Shown here: one piece after another, positions 41,696 to 50,766 of the stretch
How the letters are laid out: the number at the start of each line of letters is the position of its first letter
How positions within the stretch are numbered: the stretch's first letter is position 1
Assembly (NCBI GenBank): GCA_016700415.1
Contig: CP065018.1
Coordinates: 2,238,001 to 2,302,000, forward strand
DNA length: 64,000 bases
From: Flavobacteriales bacterium
GTDB taxonomy: Bacteria > Bacteroidota > Bacteroidia > Flavobacteriales_F > PHOS-HE28
Reading direction: 5' to 3'
Position numbers and translations under genes: made by a program
The notes under the pieces: model-generated
Databases searched by the model: none
Told to the model about the DNA's origin: nothing
The model's input: the letters and a program-made list of their open reading frames with translations, nothing else

Positions 41696-42894
41696 CAGGC
41701 TTTCACAAGGATCAAGGAGGAACAGTTGCCGCCGAAGCCCAATGAATTGCTGAGCACGCTGGTCAACGGCATGTCGGTCAACTTCGTGATCGGCCGGAGG
41801 TCGAACTCGCTCATGCCGCCCGTGAAGTTCAGCGTGGGGAACACTACCTGCTGCTGCATGGCCAAAATGGAGAAGACCGCTTCCACCGCCCCGGCCGCGG
41901 CCAAGGTGTGCCCGGTGTAGGGTTTGGTGCTGGTGAACGGCGGCACGCGTTCCCCGAACACGCGCTTGAAAGCGCGGCCTTCACTGAGGTCGTTGTTGGG
42001 CGTGGCAGTGCCGTGCGCGTTGATGTGGTCGATGTCCGAAGGGGAAAGGCCCGCGGTGCGCAAGGCCCCCAACATGGCGGCGGTGGCACCGTCGCCGTTC
42101 TCCGAGGATGCGGTCTGGTGGTGGGCGTCGTTGGCGTTGCTGTATCCCGCCACATAGGCGATCGGCGTTGCATTGCGGGCTTTCACGCTCGCATCCGATT
42201 CCAGGACCAAGTATGCAGCGGCCTCGCCAAGGTTCAATCCATCACGGTCCTCGCTGAAGGGCCTGTTCCGTGAGGCGGAGAGGATCATCAAGGTGTTGAA
42301 GCCGTTGAGCGTGAACTTCGAGAGGCAGTCCACGCCGCCCACGAGCACGCGGTCCATCATGCCGGCCTTGATCATCCGCGCGCCCAGCATGATGGCGTTG
42401 GAGGCCGAGGAGCAGGCGGTACTGATGGTGGTGACGAAGCCGTTGGCGATACCGAGATGGTCCGCGATCATCTGCCCGGTGTGTCCGGCATGCAGCGTGT
42501 CGATCGAGGCCAGATGCTCATCCGATGTGAGGTACTCGTAGAAGTACTTCTCCGTGACATCCATGCCCCCCACCGTGGTGGCCGTGATCAAACCGAGGTT
42601 CTGGCGATCGACGCTCATCAGGCCGGCTTGGCGCAGTGCTTCCTCCGCGGCCACGCTTCCCAGCAATGAGGTACGTGTGTGCGGCCCCTCGGAAGGGTGG
42701 CCCAGCAGGTCGGCCAGGTCCTCATCGCTCAGCGCGATCCCGCCCACTTGAACCGTCCCCGCCAAGTGCGTTGGCAACCGGGTGATGGGTCCGATCCCCG
42801 ATCGACCTTCCCGCAACGCGGCGAGATTCCCGGGCACGTCCGCGCCGATGGCGGAGATGATCCCCATCCCAGTGACCGCCACGCCCTTGGTCAT
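41695..42894 (-). CDS. beta-ketoacyl-ACP synthase (KAS II type)
   Basis: This 399-aa condensing enzyme has the full Cys-His-His triad: Cys161 in ISTACSSASNA, His294 in INAHGTATPNND and His329 in PYTGHTLAAAGA. It would extend the acyl chain with malonyl-ACP. The neighbours are an ACP upstream (18-nt gap) and the cysteine-less partner downstream (1-nt overlap), so it is probably the active half of a KS-CLF dimer in aryl-polyene extension. Confidence 0.92.
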   Translation of the reverse strand: MTKGVAVTGMGIISAIGADVPGNLAALREGRSGIGPITRLPTHLAGTVQVGGIALSDEDLADLLGHPSEGPHTRTSLLGSVAAEEALRQAGLMSVDRQNLGLITATTVGGMDVTEKYFYEYLTSDEHLASIDTLHAGHTGQMIADHLGIANGFVTTISTACSSASNAIMLGARMIKAGMMDRVLVGGVDCLSKFTLNGFNTLMILSASRNRPFSEDRDGLNLGEAAAYLVLESDASVKARNATPIAYVAGYSNANDAHHQTASSENGDGATAAMLGALRTAGLSPSDIDHINAHGTATPNNDLSEGRAFKRVFGERVPPFTSTKPYTGHTLAAAGAVEAVFSILAMQQQVVFPTLNFTGGMSEFDLRPITKLTDMPLTSVLSNSLGFGGNCSSLILVKA

Positions 42895-42912
42895 CGCCCC
42901 GCGCTGAAAGAC

Positions 42913-43170
42913 CTACTTGGTGCGATGCTCCTCAATGTAGGCCGCCATCACGTCCACCGATTCAAAGACTTTCCGGCCTTCCTTGGGATCGGTGAGGCGG
43001 ATGCCGTAATCCTTGTCCATCATCACGATCAGTTCCAGCGCGTCGATGGAATCCAGACCTACGCCTTCGCCGAAAAGCGGGGTGCTGTCCTCAAAATCCT
43101 CGATGGCCACATCCTCCAGGTTCAGCTGGGTGATGATCTTCTTCTTCAGTTCCTGTTTCAGTTCGCTCAT
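42913..43170 (-). CDS. acyl carrier protein
   Basis: This 85-aa acidic four-helix carrier has the phosphopantetheine site GLDSIDALELIV with Ser41. It overlaps the half-ketosynthase gene by 4 nt and precedes the KS gene. With the ACP at 52593 it is one of two carriers in the locus; one may hold the polyene and the other the resorcinol precursors, which is inference. Confidence 0.92.
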   Translation of the reverse strand: MSELKQELKKKIITQLNLEDVAIEDFEDSTPLFGEGVGLDSIDALELIVMMDKDYGIRLTDPKEGRKVFESVDVMAAYIEEHRTK

Positions 43171-43787
43171 TGTTCCTTTTGTGTCTTCAGTAGTATCGCG
43201 TCGCGGGCCGTTCCGGGATCCGCCCGGTCCAGCAGGTATGCGAAGGATGTGTAATGATCGTCATTCTTTTCCACCCATGCGCAGAGCACCTGCTCAGCGA
43301 TGCCGCTTTGCAAAAGTGGGTCGGCATATCGGTTCATGGTCGCCGGGTCGAATTCCTCGGCGATAAAGAAACAACTTTCGGTGTAGAGCTGGTGGCGGAT
43401 GCTGATCTCCCCTAAGCAGATGTTCGGCAAGGTATACACGAACACCGCCGGGCTGGGCCATTCATTCCCCGGATCGTCCAAGCTTAGCTGGTGCTTGCGG
43501 TCGCTGTCGATGCAGGAGCTGCGGTTCGCGAACACCAGTGCGGTCTCCCGGCTGAAGTTGCCGGCACGCTTCGCCTCGCCTAGGAGAACCTCCGCTGTCA
43601 GGAAGGCCAACTTGCTCAAGGGATCCATCTTGTGGAACTTGGCGTGATCGATCCCCAGGGCTTTGTAGGTGCTTCGCATCACCTCCCGGAAGTCCGGTGC
43701 CGAAGCTTGATGGAGCAATTCCCCGTTCAGCATCACGCGCCCTTGGCTGATGCTGCACCAGCTCCGTATGCCGTGTCCGTCCGTCAT
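43167..43787 (-). CDS. half-size ketosynthase-like protein
   Basis: This 206-aa protein resembles only the N-terminal half of a ketosynthase: KMDPLSKLAFLTAEVLL, TALVFANRSSCIDSDRKHQ, and PSPAVFVYTLPNICLGEISI. It stops before the His motifs. A Cys in YTESCFF lies near the nucleophile position without the usual CxS context. Small proteins of the beta-ketoacyl synthase N-terminal family (ApeC-like) serve as chain-length-factor partners in aryl-polyene systems; this may be such a partner. It overlaps both neighbours by 4 nt. Confidence 0.7.
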   Translation of the reverse strand: MTDGHGIRSWCSISQGRVMLNGELLHQASAPDFREVMRSTYKALGIDHAKFHKMDPLSKLAFLTAEVLLGEAKRAGNFSRETALVFANRSSCIDSDRKHQLSLDDPGNEWPSPAVFVYTLPNICLGEISIRHQLYTESCFFIAEEFDPATMNRYADPLLQSGIAEQVLCAWVEKNDDHYTSFAYLLDRADPGTARDAILLKTQKEQ

Positions 43788-44932
43788 GCTTCGGCTCGTT
43801 CAAATACCACGGCCGTGTTGCATCCGCCGAAGCCGGAGGCGGTCTTGATGAAGCGGCGCATGTCGGCATCACCGGACCTGATGATCACGTTCAACGGTTG
43901 CGACACGCCCAGCTCCGCGAAACCGGCCGAAGCAATGGTGCGGCCCTGGTACAGGCATTGTGCGGCGATCAATGTTTCCAAGAGGCCGGCCGCGCCGAGG
44001 CAATGGCCGAAGTAGCCCTTCAGGCTGTGCAAGGGCACGTGCGAAAGGCCGCTCCGCTTGAAGGCGATGGATTCCATCTCATCGTTGAAGACCGTGGCGG
44101 TGCCATGGGCCGAGATCAGCTGGAGGTCGTCCGGTGTGACGTCGGCCTCTTGCATCGCGAGGCTGATGCTGCGAAAGAGCCCTTCACCGGTGCGTGACGG
44201 CCCGGAGATATGGTTCGCATCGTTGCAAGATCCGGAGCCTACGATGCGCACATTGTCCTCCGAAAAGAAGGAGGCATCGCGGGTGACCAACGCGGAGGCC
44301 ACCGCTTCACCGAGGTTGATGCCACCGCGCCGGACGCAGTACGGTCGGCACGGTTCGGCACTGAGGGCCTGGAAGGCGTTGAAGCCGGAGAGCACGAATT
44401 CGCTCAGCAGGTCGCCGGTAGTGACCAGCACGTGATCGTAAGTCCCGTTCTCGATGAAGCGCCGCGCAACGACTAACGCGAGCAAGCCGGAGACGCAGGC
44501 GTTGGAGAGGATCACGGGCGTGTTCGGGATGCCGAAATGCGATGCCACCTGCTTGCCTAATTCCGCGAGTTCGGCCCTTTCAGCGGGGAATTGCGAGGCT
44601 TTGGCCAACGCGTCGATATTGCCCTTGGTGGTGGCGATGATCAGGCCCGTGCGCGCGTCCAACTTCACGCCGGAACGCTGGACCACATCGTGCAACGAGG
44701 CGATCATCAGCTGTTCCAAACGGGTCTTGCCGGGTCCACCTTCGGCAGCCTGAAAGCAGTCCTGCAACAGATCATCCTCGATCCGCGAAAAGCACAAGGG
44801 CATCCGGAGCCGCTGCCATCCGTCCATTTGCTGAAGGCCGGTGCGTCCCTCGCTCAGCGCTTGGAACACCGAGCGGACATCCGCTCCCAACGCATTGATC
44901 GTGTTGGAGAAGGAAAGGCGGACATCAACCAT
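43784..44932 (-). CDS. beta-ketoacyl-ACP synthase
   Basis: This 382-aa KAS-II-like enzyme has Cys146 in SNACVSGLLAL, His276 in SAHGTATVFND and His310 in LKGYFGHCLGAAG, so it should be active. It is more divergent than the 41695-42894 enzyme (NACVSG instead of TACSSA), which points to a different substrate or step. Its gene overlaps the half-ketosynthase gene by 4 nt, so these two may form a pair. Confidence 0.88.
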   Translation of the reverse strand: MVDVRLSFSNTINALGADVRSVFQALSEGRTGLQQMDGWQRLRMPLCFSRIEDDLLQDCFQAAEGGPGKTRLEQLMIASLHDVVQRSGVKLDARTGLIIATTKGNIDALAKASQFPAERAELAELGKQVASHFGIPNTPVILSNACVSGLLALVVARRFIENGTYDHVLVTTGDLLSEFVLSGFNAFQALSAEPCRPYCVRRGGINLGEAVASALVTRDASFFSEDNVRIVGSGSCNDANHISGPSRTGEGLFRSISLAMQEADVTPDDLQLISAHGTATVFNDEMESIAFKRSGLSHVPLHSLKGYFGHCLGAAGLLETLIAAQCLYQGRTIASAGFAELGVSQPLNVIIRSGDADMRRFIKTASGFGGCNTAVVFERAEA

Positions 44933-45374
44933 TCAGCAGGCCCATCTTACGCTTCCATTCCAGGAATTTCTCAGGCGCGGTGAGGGCCAGATCCCCGCCG
45001 GTGAACACGAAGACCTGCACGGACCGGCCCGTGCAGGCCACCTTTCCCTGAGGGTCCATGACCTCGTATTCAAAGATCATCTTGGCGGCCGGGGAATCGC
45101 AGAACCACACATTGATCGTCGCCACGTCACCGTACTTCAAGGGCAGCTGGTGGTCGCACTCCATGCGGACGATCGGCGAGGCATAGCCCTGCTCCTGCTG
45201 GCTGAGGTAGGATATCCCGTGCTCCCGGCCGAAGGCCTCACGTCCATCCTCGAAGTAACGGATGTAGTTGCCGTGCCACACGATGCCCAAGGGATCGCAC
45301 TCGTCAAATCGCACACGCACGGTGGTGCTGTGGGTGATGGCCGTGCGCGGCTCACTGGACGCTCTTCTTCGCAT
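44925..45374 (-). CDS. 4HBT-type acyl thioesterase
   Basis: This 149-aa hot-dog thioesterase has the 4-hydroxybenzoyl-CoA thioesterase motif FDECDPLGIVWHGNYIRYFEDG, with the likely catalytic Asp27. It would free acyl chains from ACP or CoA, for editing or product release in the pigment pathway. Both ends overlap neighbours, by 8 and 23 nt. Confidence 0.87.
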   Translation of the reverse strand: MRRRASSEPRTAITHSTTVRVRFDECDPLGIVWHGNYIRYFEDGREAFGREHGISYLSQQEQGYASPIVRMECDHQLPLKYGDVATINVWFCDSPAAKMIFEYEVMDPQGKVACTGRSVQVFVFTGGDLALTAPEKFLEWKRKMGLLNG

Positions 45375-46614
45375 ATTGGTGGACGGCGATGGCCGCCGTC
45401 ACTGCAAAGAACAGCAACAAAGCCGAGAACCAGGGCAAAAGGTCGGTGAGCGTGCCGTGGCGCAGCAGGACCTCATGGAATGCGGACAGTCCCCAATTGA
45501 GCGGTGAGAACAGGGACAGCTTCTGCATCACGGGCGGCATGGCGAACACCGGCACCCAGATGCCGCCGATGGCGGAAAGGATCACGACGAGCGTGGCCCC
45601 AAAGGGCGCTGCCTGTTCGTGGCTCGTGGACACCGCGCCGATCAGCGCCCCCAGCCCGATCGCGGCCAGACCGATCATCAGCGCCGTGAGATAGAGCAGC
45701 GGCAGGTGTCCGGCCACGGCCAATCCGGGCAGGCCCAGATAAGGAAAAAGGAAAACGCCCAAGAGCAGGATGGACGTGAACTGGAGCAGGGCCACGCCCA
45801 AGTACACCACCACCTTGCTCAGCATGAACACGGAGGCGGATGTTCCGGAAGCCTTGAGCCGGATGAACGTCCGCTGCACCTTTTCCTTCACTAAGCCGAT
45901 CGAGAGCGGCACGATGAGGAAGAAAATGGCAAAGACCGTCCACGCCGGCACATTGTGCTGGGTGGAGTCCGGCTCCGGCCCGATGTCCTGTTTTACAGCC
46001 TGTTCCTCCAGCGGGATAAAGCCGTTCATCTCCACCGTCTCCGCGTCCGGCTTCACGTCCATCTCTTCCTCCAAGGTGGTGATCAGCTCCTCCGTCTCCA
46101 CCCGCAGCATCACTTGTTGAAGGCCCATTTTCACTGCGGCGCGGAAGGAGGGCTGCGTGGCCGGATCGAAGAACAATACCACGGGATCGGCGCTGCCGGG
46201 CAGGGGTTCGGGCAACGTGTCCTGCACCAGGTCCATCCGTACCATCAGCTTGTGTACCTGCGCGCTCACCAGGCCGTGCGTATGCTTCGAGAGGCGTTCC
46301 GGGAGCAGGATGGCCAGTTGTGCCTTACCGGCGAGCACGGTGGCTTTTGCGGAATCCATATCGCCGATCACGCGGATGTTGAACCGTCCGGACCCGGTCA
46401 ATGCTTCGCGCAGGTGCTGCGCTACCCGCCCATGGTCCCGGTCCACGAGCACCGCGTCCACCTGCGCCTCGGTCATGGACTTGAAGGTGCCGTGCTGCAC
46501 CATGCTGATGCAGACCACCAGCAGCAAGGGCATGACGAAGAGGATGATCAACGCGCCCACGTCCCGGCGCAGCACCAGGACCTCCTTCACCAATGATGCC
46601 CGGAACTCACGCAT
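45352..46614 (-). CDS. ABC-2 type transporter permease
   Basis: This 420-aa permease has one N-terminal helix (about 19-40), a large extracytoplasmic domain to about residue 225, and five or six C-terminal helices starting at PAWTVFAIFFLIVPLSIGLV. This layout is that of YhgE/YbhR-like ABC-2 exporters. The ATPase lies immediately upstream (8-nt overlap). It probably exports the pigment or a precursor across the inner membrane. Confidence 0.88.
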   Translation of the reverse strand: MREFRASLVKEVLVLRRDVGALIILFVMPLLLVVCISMVQHGTFKSMTEAQVDAVLVDRDHGRVAQHLREALTGSGRFNIRVIGDMDSAKATVLAGKAQLAILLPERLSKHTHGLVSAQVHKLMVRMDLVQDTLPEPLPGSADPVVLFFDPATQPSFRAAVKMGLQQVMLRVETEELITTLEEEMDVKPDAETVEMNGFIPLEEQAVKQDIGPEPDSTQHNVPAWTVFAIFFLIVPLSIGLVKEKVQRTFIRLKASGTSASVFMLSKVVVYLGVALLQFTSILLLGVFLFPYLGLPGLAVAGHLPLLYLTALMIGLAAIGLGALIGAVSTSHEQAAPFGATLVVILSAIGGIWVPVFAMPPVMQKLSLFSPLNWGLSAFHEVLLRHGTLTDLLPWFSALLLFFAVTAAIAVHQYAKKSVQ

Positions 46615-47347
46615 GCTCCCGGACGGCCTGTAAGTACACGTGTTCCAATGTGGTGGCCTGTGGCCGCGCCCGGATCAGTTCCGCAGGGCTGCCTTGGCAC
46701 ACCATGCGCCCCCGGTTCAAGATGGCCACCCGGGTGCAGAGCTGTTCGGCCTCCTCCATCAGGTGGGAGGTGTAGAAGATCGTCATGCCTTCCGCGTTCA
46801 GGTCCCTGAGCAACGCTACGATGCGCGTGCGCGAATCCACGTCCACACCCACGGTGGGCTCATCGAGAAAGAGCAGGGAGGGCCGATGGAGGACCCCGGC
46901 GATCAGGTTCACCATGCGCTTCATCCCGCCGGAAAGCATGCTGACTTTTTTCTTGGCGTGGGCACCAAGGCCCATGCGGTCCAACAATTCCGGCAGGTCG
47001 TTGTTCAGCGCATCGCCCTCCACGCCGTTCATCTTGGCGAAGAACTTCAGGTTCTCCGTGGCCGTGAGGCTCGGATAGAGGGCGATCTCCTGCGGGACGA
47101 TGCCCACCTTGCCGTGCAGCGCGCGCGTGCCGGAGCTCTGGCCGGTCCCGAGGATCGAATACGTCCCGGAAGTGGGTTGCAACAAACCGGTGAGGATGGA
47201 GATCAACGTGGTCTTTCCGGCACCGTTGGGCCCCAGCAGTCCGAAGAACTCTCCGGCACCCACGTGCAGGTCCAGGTCCTGGAGCGCGGCCTGCTCGGCC
47301 CCGGTGTACCGCTTGTTCAGCGCTTGGGTGGAGATCAGCTGGTTCAC
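46607..47347 (-). CDS. ABC transporter ATP-binding protein
   Basis: This 246-aa ATPase has Walker A GPNGAGKT at 39-46, the signature LSGGMKR at 138-144, Walker B LLFLDEP at 158-164 and the switch His in YTSHLMEEAE. It partners the adjacent permease. A GTG at 47347 starts the conserved N-terminus and overlaps the upstream stop as GTGA; no ATG fits. Confidence 0.92.
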   Translation of the reverse strand: MNQLISTQALNKRYTGAEQAALQDLDLHVGAGEFFGLLGPNGAGKTTLISILTGLLQPTSGTYSILGTGQSSGTRALHGKVGIVPQEIALYPSLTATENLKFFAKMNGVEGDALNNDLPELLDRMGLGAHAKKKVSMLSGGMKRMVNLIAGVLHRPSLLFLDEPTVGVDVDSRTRIVALLRDLNAEGMTIFYTSHLMEEAEQLCTRVAILNRGRMVCQGSPAELIRARPQATTLEHVYLQAVREHA

Positions 47348-48339
47348 ACCGTTTTCTTCAGGTCCTGAAAGAACAGTTTTTCCTGCTCCGCCAGCGCGTC
47401 CAGCATGGCGGCCACTTCGTTGTAGGAACCGGCTGGAGCGTTGCGGTCCCTGTAGATGCGCGATGCAGCTAATGCGAAGTCACGCCATTGATCGCCGATG
47501 GCGGTCATGCGATGGCTCATCGGCATCCATTCCGGATGGTCGGCGAGCTTGGATGCTTCCTGCAGGAAGGCAGCGAAGATGTAGCGGAAGCCACCGCCGC
47601 CGGTGCCGATCTCCTCCTGCATCCGCACGATCTGGCCGAGGTAATGATTGGCCTTTTTGTTGCCGACTTTACCGGGCCACTTGCGGATGAGGTTCGCCGT
47701 GTAGTGAATGCCCCGATAGCCCACCACGGGCACCGGTGCGAGCATGGTCTGGGCGGTCCTTGACATACCTTTTCGGATGGCCGTTTTCCAGTCCACCTCT
47801 TCCGGCACGGACACGGGAAAGTACATCTGGCCCTTGGGCGCGAAGGCCCCTTTTGCGAAACGCACCTTCTCCAGCTCGGCCTCGCTCAGCTCGGTCACCA
47901 CCTCCATCACCGGGTCGCTGATGAGGTAGCGGTCGCCACGCTTTCCGTACACGATCAGGTTGTGCGCGTTGAAGTGGAAGCGGTATTCCGGCGGGAAGTA
48001 GGGCAGGTTGTACACGCCCACCTGCAGGCCCACGGGCCGGCCTTGGTCCAAGCTGGTGTCCAGCGCACGCTGTGCCTCCTTGGTGTCCCTGAATTTCCGC
48101 TGCTCCATCCGGATGCCCGTCCGCTTGGTGAAGGTGCGGAAGATCTGGCCGGGCATGGAGCGGTAGGTGAAGGCGGGCGCTTGGTCCACCATCAGGAAAG
48201 GGATATGGCAGAAGAGCAGCCCGGAGCCGATCCCGAAGACCATCGGCTCGCTCACCGCCGCGCCCTGGTAACGGAGCAGGCCGGAGATGACACCGTTCTC
48301 ACAGTGCGCAGATTGCTTGTGTGGGAACTGCTCGCTCAT
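47344..48339 (-). CDS. BtrH-like acyltransferase (papain-like fold)
   Basis: This 331-aa protein carries a BtrH N-terminal domain. BtrH moves an acyl group from a carrier protein onto an aminoglycoside hydroxyl or amine through a papain-like Cys-His pair. Here Cys13 (QSAHCENGVISGLL), His126 (FNAHNLIVYGK) and Asp142 (YLISDPV) line up with that chemistry. In this locus it could transfer the polyenoyl chain from ACP to the resorcinol to form the flexirubin ester, but this is inference. The ATG at 48339 starts the conserved domain. Confidence 0.75.
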   Translation of the reverse strand: MSEQFPHKQSAHCENGVISGLLRYQGAAVSEPMVFGIGSGLLFCHIPFLMVDQAPAFTYRSMPGQIFRTFTKRTGIRMEQRKFRDTKEAQRALDTSLDQGRPVGLQVGVYNLPYFPPEYRFHFNAHNLIVYGKRGDRYLISDPVMEVVTELSEAELEKVRFAKGAFAPKGQMYFPVSVPEEVDWKTAIRKGMSRTAQTMLAPVPVVGYRGIHYTANLIRKWPGKVGNKKANHYLGQIVRMQEEIGTGGGGFRYIFAAFLQEASKLADHPEWMPMSHRMTAIGDQWRDFALAASRIYRDRNAPAGSYNEVAAMLDALAEQEKLFFQDLKKTV

Positions 48340-48743
48340 GCGGCGTCGGCGGGATGTTTCAATTGCTGCACGGTGATGTTGAAGGCATCGGCATACTTGC
48401 GCAGCAGCGGATCCCTCAACCGGCCGAACCGCTTCGGGTCGAAATGCCGCTTCACCCTCCACCGCCACAAGCCCACATGGGCCGCCAGCACCGGCAGGTC
48501 CATCCGGTTCAGTTCCATGTAGTACGCGATGGGGCTTGCCTTTCCTTCCTGCATCCGTTGGCGCGCCTCCTCCGTCCGCTGGTGGATGCGCTCCACGGCA
48601 TTGGAGAGCGCGGCGGCCTTGACCTCCCAGCCAGTGCTGTTCTCCGTGACGTAGTTGCCCTGCTCGTCGGTGGCATAGCACAGCTCGCGGAAGCCGGCGT
48701 TGGCCAGATCGCTCTCGTCCTGGGGCACCTCCGACTTTTTCAT
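48336..48743 (-). CDS. conserved small protein of the pigment locus, unknown function
   Basis: I do not recognise a family. The 135-aa soluble, charged protein has a long basic helix (AVERIHQRTEEARQRMQ), then the segment LPVLAAHVGLWRWRVKRHF, and ends with a helix-turn-helix-looking stretch (LLRKYADAFNITVQQLK). No signal peptide is present. It overlaps both the BtrH-like and a dehydratase gene by 4 nt, so it is tightly coupled to them. A regulatory or structural partner are both possible. Confidence 0.65.
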   Translation of the reverse strand: MKKSEVPQDESDLANAGFRELCYATDEQGNYVTENSTGWEVKAAALSNAVERIHQRTEEARQRMQEGKASPIAYYMELNRMDLPVLAAHVGLWRWRVKRHFDPKRFGRLRDPLLRKYADAFNITVQQLKHPADAA

Positions 48744-49189
48744 GGCTCGCGCTGCTCGATCACAAAGTTCATGCTGCAGCTGAGCACGGTGCGACCATCA
48801 ACGGTCGACTCCACCTCCATCACACAGAGGCTCACCGGTCCGTTGGGCACGTGCGTCACCAACGTGGTACGTGTGATGATCGTCTGACGAGCCCGCGGCA
48901 AGGTGCCGATCTCGATGTTCTTCACCGCGCTGATGAAGCCCAGTACCGGCACCCCGGCCTTGGCCTCCGGAAAAAAACGCCGGCCCACGACGGCTGTGCT
49001 GGTTTGCGCCGCATGCTCGATCAGGCCCGCTCCGCTCAATTCACCGTCCTTCACGAAGAGGCAGCTGTCGGTGACATGGAACCGGCAACTGGCGGAACGC
49101 ACATCGAGGGTGACAAGCTCGTCCACCATGAGCATCGGTGCCCGGTGCGGCAGGAACTTCCTGATATCGAACTCCTCCGGAATGACCAT
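48740..49189 (-). CDS. hot-dog 3-hydroxyacyl-ACP dehydratase (ApeP-like)
   Basis: This 149-aa hot-dog protein opens with EFDIRKFLPHRAPMLMVDEL and holds the active helix GAGLIEHAAQTSTAVVG. This is the dehydratase type found in pairs in aryl-polyene clusters (ApeI/ApeP-like). It would dehydrate 3-hydroxyacyl-ACP. The ATG at 49189 overlaps the preceding stop as TGATG; a GTG at 49192 is an alternative. Confidence 0.82.
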   Translation of the reverse strand: MVIPEEFDIRKFLPHRAPMLMVDELVTLDVRSASCRFHVTDSCLFVKDGELSGAGLIEHAAQTSTAVVGRRFFPEAKAGVPVLGFISAVKNIEIGTLPRARQTIITRTTLVTHVPNGPVSLCVMEVESTVDGRTVLSCSMNFVIEQREP

Positions 49190-49629
49190 CACGGCTCGGC
49201 GATCACGGTTTTCATGGTACAGGCGGCGATCACCTTGTCGTCCACGCGCACTTCGGTCTCCACCAGGGTGACCTGCATGAACTGCATGGAAAGCCGTGCG
49301 GTGGTGCTGAGCAGGGCACCCACGGGTGGCAGACCGTGGATCACCACGTCCTTGATGGCACCTATATATCCGGTGGGCGTGGGCAATTGCTTCAAGTGGA
49401 AGTCGTAGCCGGTATGCAACGCGATGGTCTGCGCCATGTGCTCAATAAGCCCCGCAGCCGTGAATGCCCCGCCCTGCGTCAACAGGTTCTCCTCCCGCAC
49501 CTCCAGCCCAGCACAAACCTCCTGCTCGGAGAATGATGTGAGCCGGTCCACCATGACGAACGGTGCGCGCTGCGGGATGAGCCCTTGGATGAAGGCGGGG
49601 TCCGTAATGGGTGCCTGCAACAGGTTCAT
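49189..49629 (-). CDS. hot-dog 3-hydroxyacyl-ACP dehydratase, paralogue
   Basis: This 146-aa paralogue of the neighbour has the same plan: LIPQRAPFVMVDRL, then AAGLIEHMAQTIALHTGYDF. Two tandem dehydratases may form a heterodimer, as reported for aryl-polyene systems. It abuts the darB gene, with its ATG one base after the darB stop. Confidence 0.82.
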   Translation of the reverse strand: MNLLQAPITDPAFIQGLIPQRAPFVMVDRLTSFSEQEVCAGLEVREENLLTQGGAFTAAGLIEHMAQTIALHTGYDFHLKQLPTPTGYIGAIKDVVIHGLPPVGALLSTTARLSMQFMQVTLVETEVRVDDKVIAACTMKTVIAEP

Positions 49630-50766
49630 TCAGCAGACCGTCAAATGCGCGTAGAAGTATGAGAAGCGGGCGCTTTCCGGCACGCTCATCAGGATACGGT
49701 CGCCCTTCTTCAAGCGGCCTGAGGCCTGCAGCTCCTCCACCATCAGGTAAATAGATGCCGCACCCACATTGCCCACGGCGTGAAGGTTCAGGAACCACTT
49801 CTCCTTGGGTATCTCCAAGCCTTGCTCCTTCATCCGCGCATACAGGCCCTCCTCGAAATAGTAGGATGAGATGTGCGGCAGGAAGTGGTCGATGTCGTCC
49901 ACGGAGACCCCATGTCGCTTCAGGGAGATCCCCATGCTCTCCACGCCTTTGATCAAAATGTTCTCCGCGAGCAGGCGCACGTCCTGCTTCATGGCGAAGA
50001 CCGACTGCTCCGCCCATTGGCGTGCCGGAACCTCGCTCCATGGTTCCAAGTTGCCGTCCGCCCGCTTTTCGGCTCCGGCATACATGCAGGTCTCCAGTTC
50101 AAATGCGTAGGAATGGCCTTCGATCCAATCGATCCGGATGGGGGACGGTCCTTCGGGATGGTCCTGCAACAGGAACGCGCCGGCACCGTCGGAGAGCATC
50201 CACCGCAGGAATTCCTTGCTGAAGGCGAGGATGGGCTCCTTCTCCAATTTCAATTGCGCGTCCACCTCCAGGTCGAACACCTCCGAGCGCATCCAGGCCG
50301 AAGTGCGCTCACTACCGGTACACACGGCGTTCTTCGCTTCCCCGGCGCGCACGGCAAGGTAGCCATAACGCAATGCGTTCATGCCGGCGCAACAGGCACC
50401 GGAGGCGGAGTTGATCTCCATGTCATGGTCCTTCAACAGGCCATGCACCATGGCGGCGTGCGAAGGCATGATCTGGTCCGGGCTGGAGGTGCCGCAGGAG
50501 AGCAGGTCCACCTTGGCGTGCAGTTCCGCATCATCACCGATCAGCCTTTCCACGGCCTCCTTGGTGATCTGCGCATTGTTGTGCGTGATGTTCCGCTCGG
50601 CGTCGATGGCGTAGTAACGGGTCTGGATCCGGTTCTGCCGCAGGACCAGGCGGCGCACCCGCGAGGCCTTCCCGTTCAGGATGCCCAGCCGGGATTCCAT
50701 CTCCTCGTTGTTCACCGGTTCATTGGGCAGGAACTTCGAGATACGATTGATGAAGACGTCATTCAT
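49630..50766 (-). CDS. darB: StlD/DarB family beta-ketosynthase
   Basis: This 378-aa FabH-fold ketosynthase builds the dialkylresorcinol (DAR) ring from two beta-ketoacyl units. The start MNDVFINRISKFLPNEPV and VRRLVLRQNRIQTRYYAID are hallmarks of Bacteroidota DarB. The active Cys is in SGACCAGMN (125-126), with His297 in HFLPHISS and Asn332 in HAVGNVGAA. It is next to darA (8-nt overlap), as in known dar/flexirubin loci. Confidence 0.92.
   Translation of the reverse strand: MNDVFINRISKFLPNEPVNNEEMESRLGILNGKASRVRRLVLRQNRIQTRYYAIDAERNITHNNAQITKEAVERLIGDDAELHAKVDLLSCGTSSPDQIMPSHAAMVHGLLKDHDMEINSASGACCAGMNALRYGYLAVRAGEAKNAVCTGSERTSAWMRSEVFDLEVDAQLKLEKEPILAFSKEFLRWMLSDGAGAFLLQDHPEGPSPIRIDWIEGHSYAFELETCMYAGAEKRADGNLEPWSEVPARQWAEQSVFAMKQDVRLLAENILIKGVESMGISLKRHGVSVDDIDHFLPHISSYYFEEGLYARMKEQGLEIPKEKWFLNLHAVGNVGAASIYLMVEELQASGRLKKGDRILMSVPESARFSYFYAHLTVC

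Noticed and set aside
49630..50766. Housekeeping FabH
   Set aside because: The housekeeping FabH is at 60831 with plsX and acc genes; this protein has the DarB-specific N-terminus and active site.
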